Positions 47,556 to 56,252 are shown, counted from the stretch's first letter. The stretch is DNA of 64,000 bases from Saccharothrix sp. ALI-22-I (GCF_001984175.1 NZ_MTQP01000069.1:930001-994000), one strand, 5' to 3'. Made by a program: numbers and translations. Notes: generated by a model from the letters alone, not told the origin.

Positions 47556-49814
47556 CTAGCGGCGGGTGAACCGCCGGTACTGCTCGGCCACCACGTCGGC
47601 GGACGCGGCGACGTCCAGGAACATCAGCGAATCCATCCGGCACGTGCAGGGGTTCCGCTCCGCGGTGTCCTGCGGGAAGCTCCCGCCCACCTTGATGCCC
47701 CTCGGATCGGTGGGTGAGGTGCCGGTGCCGTCGACCTGCCAGGGATCACCCGGAACGGCGTAGAACCCCGGCAGCGGCTTGCCGTCGCGGTAGAGCGCCA
47801 TCCGGCCGGTGGTGTAGTCGAACGTGGCGGCCAGGTGCACCCAGCGGTTGGGCGGCAGCGCCTCCTGCCAGTCCATCGAGGCGGCGTAGGTCTGCGACGC
47901 GCCGCCGTCGATCCGGCGTCCGAGCGCGACCAGCCGCATCTCCCCGTCGACCTCGAAGGCCTCTATGAGCGCCCGGACCGAGTGCCCGTCGGAGTTGCCG
48001 CTCAGCAGACCGGCGAGCCCGACCGCGCCGAAGCCGGGACTGGGGTTCTGGCCGGTCAGCTTGAACCAGCCCATGATCGTGATGCCCTTGGCGCCGTTGA
48101 ACGCCCGCAGCGACTCGGCGCCGTCCTCGTCCCACACCCCCGCCTTCCAGTCGTCGTTCTCACCGGGTAGCGGCCGCAGTTCCAGGGCGTTGTTGCCGCC
48201 GGGGAACGCGCCGTCGCCCACGCGCATCTCCTCGCCGCCGTTGATCAGCCGGAACAGGGTGCGCGACGTGCCGAGGTCGCGTTCGCGGGCGTCGTCGACC
48301 GGGAACGGGTGGTCGAAGTCGTAGTGCGCCACCAGGTTCCGGGCGACGGCGGGGGTGACCTCGGTGCGCGGGCCGTTGCGGGTGCCGACGACCTTCCAGA
48401 GCCGCCCGTCGGCCTTGGTCAACAGGTACAGCTCACCGGCCGCGTCGGTGCCGAAACGCAGGTCCACCCGGCCGTCGCCGACGAAGTCCGTCATCCGCTT
48501 CACGTTGCCGTCGGTGTCGAACAACTGCAGCTCGTGCAGCGGCGCCATGGGCTTGCCGCGCCTCATCTTCGACACCTCGGTGTAGAACACACTGCCGTCG
48601 ACCAGGTCACCGAAGACGTACTTGCCGCGCAGCTGCGGCACGGCGCGCCCCCGGTAGACCTGACCGCCGGAGATGGCGTGACCGCTGTCGGACGAGCACG
48701 ACCACCCCGCCGGCGGGTCGTGGTCGTAGGCCGCCACCGGGTAGACGTACCCGTACTGGGCGTCGTCGTCCGGCAGCGGGTACAGCCGGCACTGGTCCTC
48801 CCGGCGGAACGTGAACGCGCCCTCCCGCCGGCTCCAGCCGAGGTTGTCGCCCGCGCGGACCTCGTACACCGCCTCGATCGCGTGCTGGCCGATGTGCCCG
48901 AGGTACATCGCGTGGCTGCCGCCCCGGTCCCAGGTGAACCGGTGCGGGTCGCGCATGCCGTAGGCGTAGATCTCGCCGAGCGCGCCGGGCCGGCCGACGA
49001 ACGGGTTGGCCCGCGGGATGCCGTACCGGCCGCCGGGCCCGTTCGTGCCCAGCGGGTCGATGCGCAGGATCTTGCCCGCCGGGTTGCCGAGGTCCTGCGG
49101 CACGTCGGAGCTCACGCCGAGGCCGCCGTCGCCGACGGCCAGGTACAGCAAGCCGTAGTCGGGGTCTCCGCGCCGGGCGTTCGGGTTGAAGTCGATCTGC
49201 TGGACGGCGTGGGTCGTGGTGCCGAAGCCGTACCGGAACAGCTCGCGTCGGGTGCCGGTGAACACGTCGGCGGACGGGTCGTCGGCCGTCCACTCCGACA
49301 CCACGCTCTGCACGACGGCGTTGGGCTGGTTGGGGTAGGTCGGCGTCTCGGTGTCGATCGCGGCCTTGCCCTCCGTGTGCGTGGTGTAGAACTTGCCGTT
49401 GCGGGCGAACTCGGGGTGGAACGCGACGAACCCGAACCCGCTGCCCATCCCGCGTGCGGCCCAGAAGTTGGGGAACCGGGCCACGAGGTCGAGGTAGAGG
49501 TGCGGCGTGCCGCCGTCCACCAGGTACAGCGGGCCGTTGAGGTCCGGGACGTACAGCCGGCCTGACCGGTCGGGCACCTCGCCGACGAAGTTGATCCGGT
49601 TGTGCCGGAGGAGCCGGTTGTCGGTGGTCGGCGGGGTCGGCGTGGACGCGGGCAGCTGCGCGACCTCGGCCAGCACGAGGCCGAGACGGGACTGGATCGG
49701 GTCTTCCGGGATCGGGTCGGCTATCGGATCGTCCGGTGCGCCCCACGCCGGCGTCGCGGTCGCGAGGACCACGGCGGCGGCCGCCACCGCAGCCCACCAT
49801 CTGCGCTTGCCCAT
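47556..49814 (-). CDS. Secreted PQQ-type sugar (sorbosone-like) dehydrogenase with LamG domain
   Basis: 752 aa. ATG 49814 follows AAAGGAGGAGACAACG, an excellent ribosome-binding site. Signal peptide ends near residue 25 (ATPAWG). A six-bladed soluble glucose dehydrogenase-like propeller spans about 45-490 (RLYVPDLNGPLYLVDGG, GSGFGFVAFHPEFARNGKFYTTHT, GDPDYGLLYLAVGDGGLG, AGKILRIDPLGTN, EIYAYGMRDPHRFTWD, VYRGRAVPQLRGKYVFGD). A concanavalin-like LamG module fills about 510-750 (LVAHYDFDHPFPVDDA, FKLTGQNPSPGFG, NRWVHLAATFDYTTGRMALYRDGKPLPG). It probably oxidises free or polymer-bound sugars outside the cell; PQQ use is by family. Monocistronic. Confidence 0.85.
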   Translation of the reverse strand: MGKRRWWAAVAAAAVVLATATPAWGAPDDPIADPIPEDPIQSRLGLVLAEVAQLPASTPTPPTTDNRLLRHNRINFVGEVPDRSGRLYVPDLNGPLYLVDGGTPHLYLDLVARFPNFWAARGMGSGFGFVAFHPEFARNGKFYTTHTEGKAAIDTETPTYPNQPNAVVQSVVSEWTADDPSADVFTGTRRELFRYGFGTTTHAVQQIDFNPNARRGDPDYGLLYLAVGDGGLGVSSDVPQDLGNPAGKILRIDPLGTNGPGGRYGIPRANPFVGRPGALGEIYAYGMRDPHRFTWDRGGSHAMYLGHIGQHAIEAVYEVRAGDNLGWSRREGAFTFRREDQCRLYPLPDDDAQYGYVYPVAAYDHDPPAGWSCSSDSGHAISGGQVYRGRAVPQLRGKYVFGDLVDGSVFYTEVSKMRRGKPMAPLHELQLFDTDGNVKRMTDFVGDGRVDLRFGTDAAGELYLLTKADGRLWKVVGTRNGPRTEVTPAVARNLVAHYDFDHPFPVDDARERDLGTSRTLFRLINGGEEMRVGDGAFPGGNNALELRPLPGENDDWKAGVWDEDGAESLRAFNGAKGITIMGWFKLTGQNPSPGFGAVGLAGLLSGNSDGHSVRALIEAFEVDGEMRLVALGRRIDGGASQTYAASMDWQEALPPNRWVHLAATFDYTTGRMALYRDGKPLPGFYAVPGDPWQVDGTGTSPTDPRGIKVGGSFPQDTAERNPCTCRMDSLMFLDVAASADVVAEQYRRFTRR

Positions 49815-49861
49815 CGTTGTCTCCTCCTTTGGAGATACGCGGAAGACCGGGCGGCGGTAGG

Positions 49862-49909
49862 CCTTCACGGGTCAGCCCCTTCACGGGTCAGCCCCTTCAC
49901 GGGTCGGCC
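49862..49909. repeat. Three tandem 16-bp repeats
   Basis: CCTTCACGGGTCAGCC occurs at 49862-49877 and 49878-49893, and with one change (CCTTCACGGGTCGGCC) at 49894-49909. It sits between the sugar dehydrogenase start and the end of the livF gene. Period 16; function unknown. Confidence 0.8.
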
Positions 49910-49913
49910 ACAG

Positions 49914-50669
49914 TCACAGGTCGGTCGGTTCCACCGACTTCCGGTCGCCGGCGCGACCGAGGTACAACTCGCCCAGCCGGGGGTCGGAGAGCAGGTCGCC
50001 CGCCGGGCCGCTGATGTGCACCCGGCCCAGGTCGAGCACACAGCCCAGGTCGGCGACTTCCAACGCGCGGCGGGCGTTCTGCTCGACCAGCAGCACCGCC
50101 GTGCCCGCGTCGCGCATGCGGACGATCTGCTCGAACACGGTGGCGGTGGCCTTCGGGTCCAGGCCCATCGACGGCTCGTCCAGCAGCACCACCCGTGGGC
50201 TGACCATGAGCGAGCGGGCGAACTCCACCTGCTTCTGCTGCCCGCCCGACAACGCGCCCGCGAGCGCGTCCCAACGCTCGCCGACGACCGGGAACAACGT
50301 CCGGACGAAGTCCACCCGTTCGGCCACCGTCGCCTTGTCCCGCACGGTGTACGCGCCGAGGAGGACGTTCTCCCCCACCGTCATCTCGCGGAACACGCTG
50401 TGCCCTTGCAGCACGTGCGACAGGCCCGCCGTCAGCAGTTGCTGCGGCCCGCGCCCGGTGACGTCCCGCCCGTCGAGCACGATCCGGCCGGCGCGCGGCG
50501 CGAGGAGCCCGCTGGCCACCTTGAGCACGGTGGACTTGCCCGCGCCGTTCGGGCCGACCAGGCACACCACGGACGCGGGCGGCACGCGCACCGTCAGCCC
50601 GCGCAGCACCAGCGCCGCACGGCCGTAACCGGCCTCGACGTCGACGAGTTCGAGCAGGTCAGCCGCCAA
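49914..50669 (-). CDS. livF: Liv-type ABC importer ATPase LivF
   Basis: 251 aa. Walker A GPNGAGKST, signature LSGGQQKQVEFARSLM, Walker B VVLLDEPSMGLDP, switch region LLVEQNARRALEVAD, and the short LivF length. The TTG start at 50669 overlaps livG's end by 11 bases. Last of five overlapping genes, livK-H-M-G-F. Membrane-associated; powers import of branched-chain amino acids, amides or other small carboxylates. Confidence 0.93.
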   Translation of the reverse strand: MAADLLELVDVEAGYGRAALVLRGLTVRVPPASVVCLVGPNGAGKSTVLKVASGLLAPRAGRIVLDGRDVTGRGPQQLLTAGLSHVLQGHSVFREMTVGENVLLGAYTVRDKATVAERVDFVRTLFPVVGERWDALAGALSGGQQKQVEFARSLMVSPRVVLLDEPSMGLDPKATATVFEQIVRMRDAGTAVLLVEQNARRALEVADLGCVLDLGRVHISGPAGDLLSDPRLGELYLGRAGDRKSVEPTDL

Positions 50670-51402
50670 GGTAGGCCGCCAGCACGAGCGGGTCGGCGCG
50701 GACGGTGTCCGGTGGGCCCTCGGCGATCGGCCGGCCCCGGTCGAACACGACCACGTGATCGGACAAGCTCATCACCATGTCCATGTTGTGCTCCACGATC
50801 AGGAAGGTCCGGCCTTCGGCGTTCAACTCGCGCACCAGCGCGCCGATCCGTTCGATCAACGCCGGGTTCACCCCGCCGGCGGGCTCGTCCAGCAGGATCG
50901 TCTCGGGATCGGCCATCAGCACGCCCGCCAGTTCCAGCAGCTTCTGCTGGCCGTAGGACAGGTCGCGCGCCTCGACCTCGGCCAGGTGCTCGATGCCGAC
51001 GCGGGTCAGCAGCTCCATCGCCCGGTCCACGTCGGCCTTGCGGCGTGCGGGGGCCAGCGCGCGCAGCACCGAACCCGGTCGGACCGACACCAGCAGGTTC
51101 TCCACGGCGGTGAGCCGCGGGAACGCTCGGCACAGCTGGAAGCTGCGGCCGATGCCCGCGTGCGCGATCTTGTGCGCGCCCCGTCCGGTGATGTCGCGGC
51201 CGTGGTAGGTGACCGTGCCCGCGTCCGGTTTGACCATGCCGGTGACGCAGTTGAAGAACGTCGTCTTGCCGGAGCCGTTCGGCCCGATCAGGGCGTTGAT
51301 CCGGCCGTGGTGGAACGTCACGGACGCGGCGTCCACCGCCCGCACACCGCCGTACGACTTGGTGAGACCTTCGGTCCGCAGTCCCTCCTTCGGCACAGTC
51401 AC
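50659..51402 (-). CDS. livG: Liv-type ABC importer ATPase LivG
   Basis: 247 aa from GTG 51402 (GTGA overlap with livM). Walker A GPNGSGKTT, a LivG-type insertion RSFQLCRAFPRLTAVENLLV, signature LSYGQQKLLELAGVLM, Walker B ILLDEPAGGVNP, and IVEHNMDMVMSLSDHVVVFDRG. The second ATPase of the heterodimer. Confidence 0.93.
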   Translation of the reverse strand: MTVPKEGLRTEGLTKSYGGVRAVDAASVTFHHGRINALIGPNGSGKTTFFNCVTGMVKPDAGTVTYHGRDITGRGAHKIAHAGIGRSFQLCRAFPRLTAVENLLVSVRPGSVLRALAPARRKADVDRAMELLTRVGIEHLAEVEARDLSYGQQKLLELAGVLMADPETILLDEPAGGVNPALIERIGALVRELNAEGRTFLIVEHNMDMVMSLSDHVVVFDRGRPIAEGPPDTVRADPLVLAAYLGG

Positions 51403-52421
51403 CGGCGCACCTCCTCGGCCAGTTCCTCCTGCGTGACCTCGCGGATAGACGCCTGCTCCGGCCGCAGCCGGGCCACGAGCCCTCTGACGGCGGGGATGAC
51501 CCCGTCCGGCAGGAACAGCACCACCACCGCGAGCAGGACGCCCATCGCGACCAGGTGCATCTGCGTGTCGCCGTACTGGGCTTTGAAGAACTCCGTGGCG
51601 TAACCGACGACGACCGCGCCGACCAGCGGCCCGAACAGGCTGCGCACGCCGCCGAGCAGGCTCATCAGCACCATGTTCGAGCCGACCAGGATGGAGAACT
51701 GGAAGATCGGGTCGAGGAAACCGAACCACAGCGCGTACAGGCCGCCGCCCAACGCGGTGAAGAACGCCGAGATCACGAACGCCGCCAGCTTGTAGCGAAC
51801 CGTCGGCACGCCGAGCGACCGCGCCTTGTCCTCATCCTCCCGGATGCCCTTGAGGCCCATGCCGAAGCGCGACCGGTCGATCGCCCACCAGCACAGCAGC
51901 ATCACCGCGAGCAACACCGCGTGCAGGTAGAAGAACCGCTGGTGTTGCTCGGGCCGCAACACCTCGGGACCGAACGGGCGCGGCACGCGCAGTCCGTCCG
52001 AGCCGCCGGTCACCGATTCCCAGCTCTGGAACACCAGCAGCAGGACCAGCACCAACGCGATGGACACGATCACGAACGACGCCCCGCGCACCCGCAGCGC
52101 GGCGATGCCGACGGGCACCGCGAGCGCCGCCACCACCAGCCCGCCGAGCAGCAGCGCGAGCCACGGGTTGACCTCCGCGCGCAGGATCAGCAGCCCGGTG
52201 GCGTAACCGCCGAGACCCGAGTACGCGGCGTGCCCCAGGGAGATGTAGCCGGTGAACCCGCCGACGAAGTTCCACGCCGTGGCCAGCACCGCGTAGCTGA
52301 CGATCACCACGCCGACCGACAGCACGAACGGGTCCGAAGCCAGGCTGGGGAACGCCACCACGAAGGCCGCGAGGGCGACCAGACCGAATGCTTTCGCGAC
52401 TGTCTCAGAACCGCTGCGCAA
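51399..52421 (-). CDS. livM: Liv-type permease LivM
   Basis: 340 aa, about nine or ten helices. LivM signatures: AWNFVGGFTGYISLGHAAYSGLGGYATGLL (about 48-77), LRVRGASFVIVSIALVLVLLLVFQ, GLKGIREDEDKARSLGVPTVRYKLAAFVISAFFTALGGGLYA and GGVRSLFGPLVGAVVVGY. TTG start at 52421 overlaps livH by 17 bases. The C-terminus is charged and cytoplasmic. Confidence 0.92.
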   Translation of the reverse strand: MRSGSETVAKAFGLVALAAFVVAFPSLASDPFVLSVGVVIVSYAVLATAWNFVGGFTGYISLGHAAYSGLGGYATGLLILRAEVNPWLALLLGGLVVAALAVPVGIAALRVRGASFVIVSIALVLVLLLVFQSWESVTGGSDGLRVPRPFGPEVLRPEQHQRFFYLHAVLLAVMLLCWWAIDRSRFGMGLKGIREDEDKARSLGVPTVRYKLAAFVISAFFTALGGGLYALWFGFLDPIFQFSILVGSNMVLMSLLGGVRSLFGPLVGAVVVGYATEFFKAQYGDTQMHLVAMGVLLAVVVLFLPDGVIPAVRGLVARLRPEQASIREVTQEELAEEVRR

Positions 52422-53283
52422 GGCGGCCTCCGAAGAACCCCTGCGGACGCAGGATCAGCGTCACGAACAGCGCGGCGTAGAAGAACGTCTGCGCCCACGT
52501 CGTGCCGAGCGGGATCTGGAGCAGGTTCTGCCCGACACCCAGCAACAAAGCCGCGATGGCCGCGCCCGCCACACTGCCCAGCCCGCCGACGACGATGATC
52601 GCCATCAACGGTCCGATCCAGTGCCAGTGCAGCGACGGGTAGATCGTGGAGTCCAACGCGAGGGCGGTCCCGCCGACGGCGGCGGTGGCCAGGCCGAGCC
52701 CGAAACCGAACCCGGCGATCCGGTCGGTGTCCACGCCCAGCAGCCGGGCCGCCTCACGGTGCTGCATCGTGGCCCGCAGCGCCTGGCCGAACCGGGTCAC
52801 CTTGAGCAGCACGTGCAGACCGACCAGCGTCACCACGGCCAGGCCGAACGCGATCAGCTTGACCAGCGCGACGCTCGCTCCGAACAGCTCCAGCCGCGCG
52901 CCCGAGTACGACAGCGGGATGCGGCGGTGCGTGCCGGTGAAGACGAACCCCAGCGTGCCCTCCACGGCCAGCGCCACGGCGAACGTCAGCAGCACCGACA
53001 TCATCGTCAACGTCGCCGGGCGCAGGCGTGCGACCAGCAACCGTTGCACGGCCACACCGAGGACGAAGAACAGCGGCACCGTCACCACGAGCGACAGCAT
53101 CGGGTCCAGTCCGGTTTGGACGGTGAACGCCCACGCCAGGTACGCGGCCAGCACCAGGAACGCCGAATGCGCGATCATCACCACGCGCATCACACCGAAG
53201 TAGAGGGTGAGACCGGCGGCCAGCAGGGCGTAGAGACCGCCCATGAGCACGCCGAGGACGAGGCTCTGGAAGACGAGGGACAC
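52405..53283 (-). CDS. livH: Liv-type permease LivH
   Basis: 292 aa, about eight helices. Starts VFQSLVLGVLMGGLYALLAAGLTLYFGVMRVVMIAHSAFLVLAAYLAW, where LivH proteins usually have N-x-AHG-x-FYMLGAY; here AHSAFLVLAAY. Further features: RFGQALRATMQHREAARLLGVDTDRI (cytoplasmic docking loop) and GGLGSVAGAAIAALLLG. Forms the channel with LivM. Six bases separate it from livK. Confidence 0.92.
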   Translation of the reverse strand: MSLVFQSLVLGVLMGGLYALLAAGLTLYFGVMRVVMIAHSAFLVLAAYLAWAFTVQTGLDPMLSLVVTVPLFFVLGVAVQRLLVARLRPATLTMMSVLLTFAVALAVEGTLGFVFTGTHRRIPLSYSGARLELFGASVALVKLIAFGLAVVTLVGLHVLLKVTRFGQALRATMQHREAARLLGVDTDRIAGFGFGLGLATAAVGGTALALDSTIYPSLHWHWIGPLMAIIVVGGLGSVAGAAIAALLLGVGQNLLQIPLGTTWAQTFFYAALFVTLILRPQGFFGGRLAQRF

Positions 53284-53289
53284 CCGGCC

Positions 53290-54516
53290 TCACCACGCGG
53301 GCTTCGGGTAGACCAGCTCGGCTTCCTCGGCCTCGGCGGGCAGCACGATGCGGATCTTGCCGCCCACGTACTGCTGGATCAGGTGCGCGCCCTGCGGCCG
53401 GCCGGCCTCGTCCCACTTCAACGGGCCGACGACGGTGTCCACTTCGTTGCCGTGCAGCCAGTCGATCATCTTGCGCTGGCACTCCTGGGACGGGTCCGCG
53501 CAGCCCGCGGCGGTGGCAGCGGCGGCCACGACCTGGCCGGTGGTCCACGCGTTGGCCTCGTCCTCGGTGGGCGCGGTGCCGTGCTCACGGGTGTAGAAGT
53601 CGACGAACTCCTTGTTGGACGGGTAGTCCGCTTCGGGCGTGTAGCCGGTCGGGGACAGGATGCCCTCGGTCTGCGCGCCGATCGCCTTGGGGAACTCGGG
53701 GTTGGTCGGCGCGGTGGAGAACGCGGCCAGCTTCGGCTGGTAGTTGAGTTGCCGCAGGGCCACGATCAGGTTGACCGCGTCCTGGTACTGGGTGCCGCCG
53801 ACCACGACGTCCGCGCGCGAGTCGGCGATCTTGGCGGCGATGGAGCCAAAGTCGGTGGTGTTGGGTGGGTACACCTCGTCCACCACGGTCTGGATGCCGG
53901 CCTTGGCCAGTTTCTCCTTGAGACCGTTGGCGGTGCCCTGGGCGAACGGGTCGTCCATCGCGGCGTAGGCGGCCGTCTTCGGCCTGGTGGCCTCGGGCAT
54001 CGCGAGGATCGCGTCGGCCAGGTGGTTGTAGTGGTCCTGGGCGACGGCCGGTGCGGCGTAGAACAGGTTGTCGAAGCCCTGGTTGAACACCTCCGCCGCG
54101 GCGCCCGCCGGTTCCACGAACAGGAAGCCGTAGTCACGGGCCACCTGCGCGGCCGGGATGACCAGGCGGGTGGAGAACGGGCCGAAGACGAGATCGACAC
54201 CGTCGGAGTTGATGAGCTTCTCGTAGTCCGCCGCGACCCGGTCGGCGTTGGACTGGTCGTCCAGGATGGTCAGCTCGACCTGGCGGCCCAGCAGCCCGCC
54301 GTTGTGGTTGACGTATTTGGCCCACGCCTCGTAGCCGCGCTGCACGCCCTTGCCCGGTTCGGAGAAATCGCCGGTCAGGGGTAACGAGACGCCGATGCGG
54401 ATGGGCCCGTCACCCGCCGCCCCACCCTCGGCCGGTCGTCCGCCGAAGCACCCGGCGACCAGCAACAACGCCGCCGCGCCGAGGGCGCCGATCCGGAGCC
54501 CGTTAGCGATGTCCAT
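53290..54516 (-). CDS. livK: Liv-type solute-binding lipoprotein LivK
   Basis: 408 aa. Signal MDIANGLRIGALGAAALLLVAGCFGG with lipobox VAGC (cysteine 23). Family-6 binding fold: IRIGVSLPLTGDFSEPGKGVQRGYEAWAKYVNHNGGLLGRQVELTILDDQSNADRVAADYEKLIN. The ligand cannot be read from the sequence. A LacI-type operator 24 bases upstream of the start, similar to those before two polysaccharide genes, hints that the ligand may be a product of plant-polymer breakdown (for example an aromatic acid, amide or uronate-derived acid) rather than leucine. Confidence 0.9.
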   Translation of the reverse strand: MDIANGLRIGALGAAALLLVAGCFGGRPAEGGAAGDGPIRIGVSLPLTGDFSEPGKGVQRGYEAWAKYVNHNGGLLGRQVELTILDDQSNADRVAADYEKLINSDGVDLVFGPFSTRLVIPAAQVARDYGFLFVEPAGAAAEVFNQGFDNLFYAAPAVAQDHYNHLADAILAMPEATRPKTAAYAAMDDPFAQGTANGLKEKLAKAGIQTVVDEVYPPNTTDFGSIAAKIADSRADVVVGGTQYQDAVNLIVALRQLNYQPKLAAFSTAPTNPEFPKAIGAQTEGILSPTGYTPEADYPSNKEFVDFYTREHGTAPTEDEANAWTTGQVVAAAATAAGCADPSQECQRKMIDWLHGNEVDTVVGPLKWDEAGRPQGAHLIQQYVGGKIRIVLPAEAEEAELVYPKPAW

Positions 54517-54540
54517 CGTCCACCCGTCGTCGAGGGATGA

Positions 54541-54554
54541 GGTAAGCGCTTTCC
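54541..54554. promoter_or_regulatory. LacI-type operator before livK
   Basis: GGTAAGCGCTTTCC. Its left half equals the GGTAA-type half at 28404 and its right half equals CGCTTTCC at 31764, giving a hybrid of the two. It lies 24 bases before the livK start. Confidence 0.65.
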
Positions 54555-54603
54555 GAGCATAGGAACCCCAACGTCATGTGACAAGGACCACCCCCGAACC
54601 CCC

Positions 54604-54691
54604 GCGTGCCCAACGTTCAGAACACGCGTGTCCAACGTTCAGAACACGCGTGTCCAACGTTGGGAACACCCGAATTCAACGCTCAGAACGG
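54604..54691. repeat. Tandem 22-bp repeat, about four units
   Basis: Units at 54604-54625, 54626-54647, 54648-54669 and a diverged 54670-54691. Each unit is GCGTGTCCAAC followed by GTTCAGAACAC. The joined ends make the palindrome ACACGCGTGT and the centre AACGTT is also palindromic. The last unit overlaps the stop codon of the EamA gene. No unique spacers, so not CRISPR. Confidence 0.85.
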
Positions 54692-55617
54692 GGTTCACCC
54701 ATTCGCACGGCCACCACACCGCCGAGGATCAGCGCACCGCCGACCAGCTGAATCCCGCCCGGCGCCTCGCCGAGCAGCAGCCAGGCGAACAGCAGCGCCG
54801 CTACCACCTCGGTCAACGCCACGAACGACGCCAACCGCGAGCCGAGCCGACGAATGGCGGCGATACCGGCGGCGTAGGCGAGCCCGGCGGTCACGACGCC
54901 GAGCACGAGCATCGGCACCCACCACGGCACGGTGAACCCGTCGAACGCGACCGACCCGGTCGACACAGCCAGTGGAACGATCCCGACGGCACCCGCCACC
55001 ACCAGCACGACACCGCCGAGCAGCAGCCCACCGGCGGCCAGCACGGTGCCGGGCAGCCCGTCCTCGTCCCGCGCCGAGAGCAGGAAGTAGACCGCCGCCC
55101 CCACCATCGCGCCCAACGCCCACAGGATGCCGACCGCACTCGCCCGCGCGCCGGACACGACGTCGAGCACCAACAGCAGCCCGACCAGCCCGAGCAACCC
55201 GCCGAGGACCGTCAGCCGACCGGGACGCTGGCCGCGACTCAGCCACAGCCAACCGACCACGGCGACCGGCGCGGTGTACTCGACCAGCAACGCGACGCCG
55301 ACCTCCATGTGCGCGACGGCGTTGAAGAACGCCAGCTGGCAGCCCGCGACCGCGACCAGCCCGTACGCCGTGATCAGCCGCACGTTGCGACGCAACAGGT
55401 GCCACCGGCCGCGGAGCTGGACCAGCGCGATCGGCATGAGCACGACGGCCGCCAGCAGCACCCGCGCCGCCACCGCGGCCGCCGACGACCAGCCCGCGTC
55501 CATCAGCCCGCGCGCCAACGGCCCGGACAACGCGAAGGACGACGCAGACAGCGCCGCGAAGCCCAACCCGGCTCGAAGTCGCCCGCCGGCCAGCCTGTCA
55601 TGTGTCATCGCCGTCAT
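54676..55617 (-). CDS. EamA-family (DMT) transporter
   Basis: 313 aa with ten helices in two homologous EamA halves (about 20-150 and 165-300). Phrases: SASSFALSGPLARGLMDAGWSSAAAVAARVLLAAVVLMP, AFFNAVAHMEVGVALLVEYTAPVAVVGWLWL and the second-half LTEVVAALLFAWLLLGEAPGGIQLVGGALILGGVVAV. These are typically exporters of amino acids or metabolites. ATG 55617, with ATG 55608 as alternative. It is divergent from the CGNR regulator gene, 39 bases apart, so both are likely controlled together. The C-terminus runs into a tandem repeat. Confidence 0.9.
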   Translation of the reverse strand: MTAMTHDRLAGGRLRAGLGFAALSASSFALSGPLARGLMDAGWSSAAAVAARVLLAAVVLMPIALVQLRGRWHLLRRNVRLITAYGLVAVAGCQLAFFNAVAHMEVGVALLVEYTAPVAVVGWLWLSRGQRPGRLTVLGGLLGLVGLLLVLDVVSGARASAVGILWALGAMVGAAVYFLLSARDEDGLPGTVLAAGGLLLGGVVLVVAGAVGIVPLAVSTGSVAFDGFTVPWWVPMLVLGVVTAGLAYAAGIAAIRRLGSRLASFVALTEVVAALLFAWLLLGEAPGGIQLVGGALILGGVVAVRMGEPRSER

Positions 55618-55656
55618 GACTCATGACGCTATGGACCGAACCGGTAATCTGTCAAT

Positions 55657-56187
55657 GTGCTTTTCACCCATGACACCACCGCGGCGCTTGCCGCCGCGGT
55701 CGCTCTCGCGAACTCGGCCGAGGAGCCGGACACGATGACGGACCGGGCACAGCTGGACGCGTTCGTCATTGAGCACGCCTACACCGGGTCGCGCACCCAC
55801 GACGACGCCGAACTGGAGGCCGTCCGCGCGCTGCGAGCCCCGCTGCGACGGCTGCTGACCAGCGACCGCGACACCGCCGTCGAGATCGTGAACGACATCC
55901 TCGCCACGCACCACGCCGTGCCCCAGCTCGTGCGGCACGACGGGTTCGACTACCACCTGCACGCCACGCACCCCGACACGCCGCTGGCCGTCCGGATGGC
56001 GGTCGAGACCGCCATGGCGATGATCGACGTAATCCGCGCCGACGAACTGAGCAGGTTCTCCACCTGCGCCGACGACACCTGCGACAACCTCGTCCTGGAC
56101 CTCTCGCGCAACCGCTCCCGCCGCTACTGCAGCACCACGTGCGGCAACCGCAACGCCGTAGCCGCCTACCGCGCCCGCAGGGCCTGA
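55657..56187 (+). CDS. CGNR zinc-finger (ABATE-domain) regulator
   Basis: 176 aa. The N-terminal ABATE-type helical domain (about 1-120) is followed by a zinc finger C137-x4-C142 and C157-x3-C161-GNR-N at ADDTCDNLVLDLSRNRSRRYCSTTCGNRNAVAAYRARR, the diagnostic CGNR motif. Proteins of this family are thought to be DNA-binding, ligand-responsive regulators. Divergent from the EamA exporter, which is its probable target; GTCATGAC-type repeats (TCATGAC at 55615 and beyond) lie in the 39-base gap. GTG start. Confidence 0.9.
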   Translation: MLFTHDTTAALAAAVALANSAEEPDTMTDRAQLDAFVIEHAYTGSRTHDDAELEAVRALRAPLRRLLTSDRDTAVEIVNDILATHHAVPQLVRHDGFDYHLHATHPDTPLAVRMAVETAMAMIDVIRADELSRFSTCADDTCDNLVLDLSRNRSRRYCSTTCGNRNAVAAYRARRA

Positions 56188-56223
56188 CCCGATCCCCGGC
56201 GCTCAAGGCGAGGTCCCACAGGA

Positions 56224-56252
56224 CGGCCCCGACGCCTGACGCGCCGGGGCCG
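56224..56252. terminator. Terminator after the CGNR gene
   Basis: CGGCCCCG (56224-56231) and CGGGGCCG (56245-56252) form an 8-bp stem with a 13-base loop, between the regulator gene and the convergent remnant at 56281. Confidence 0.6.

Noticed and set aside
49862..49909. CRISPR or attachment-site array
   Set aside because: Three abutting 16-mers without spacers; no integrase or tRNA gene nearby.
54604..54691. CRISPR array
   Set aside because: Repeats are directly adjacent with no spacers, and no cas genes are present in the window.
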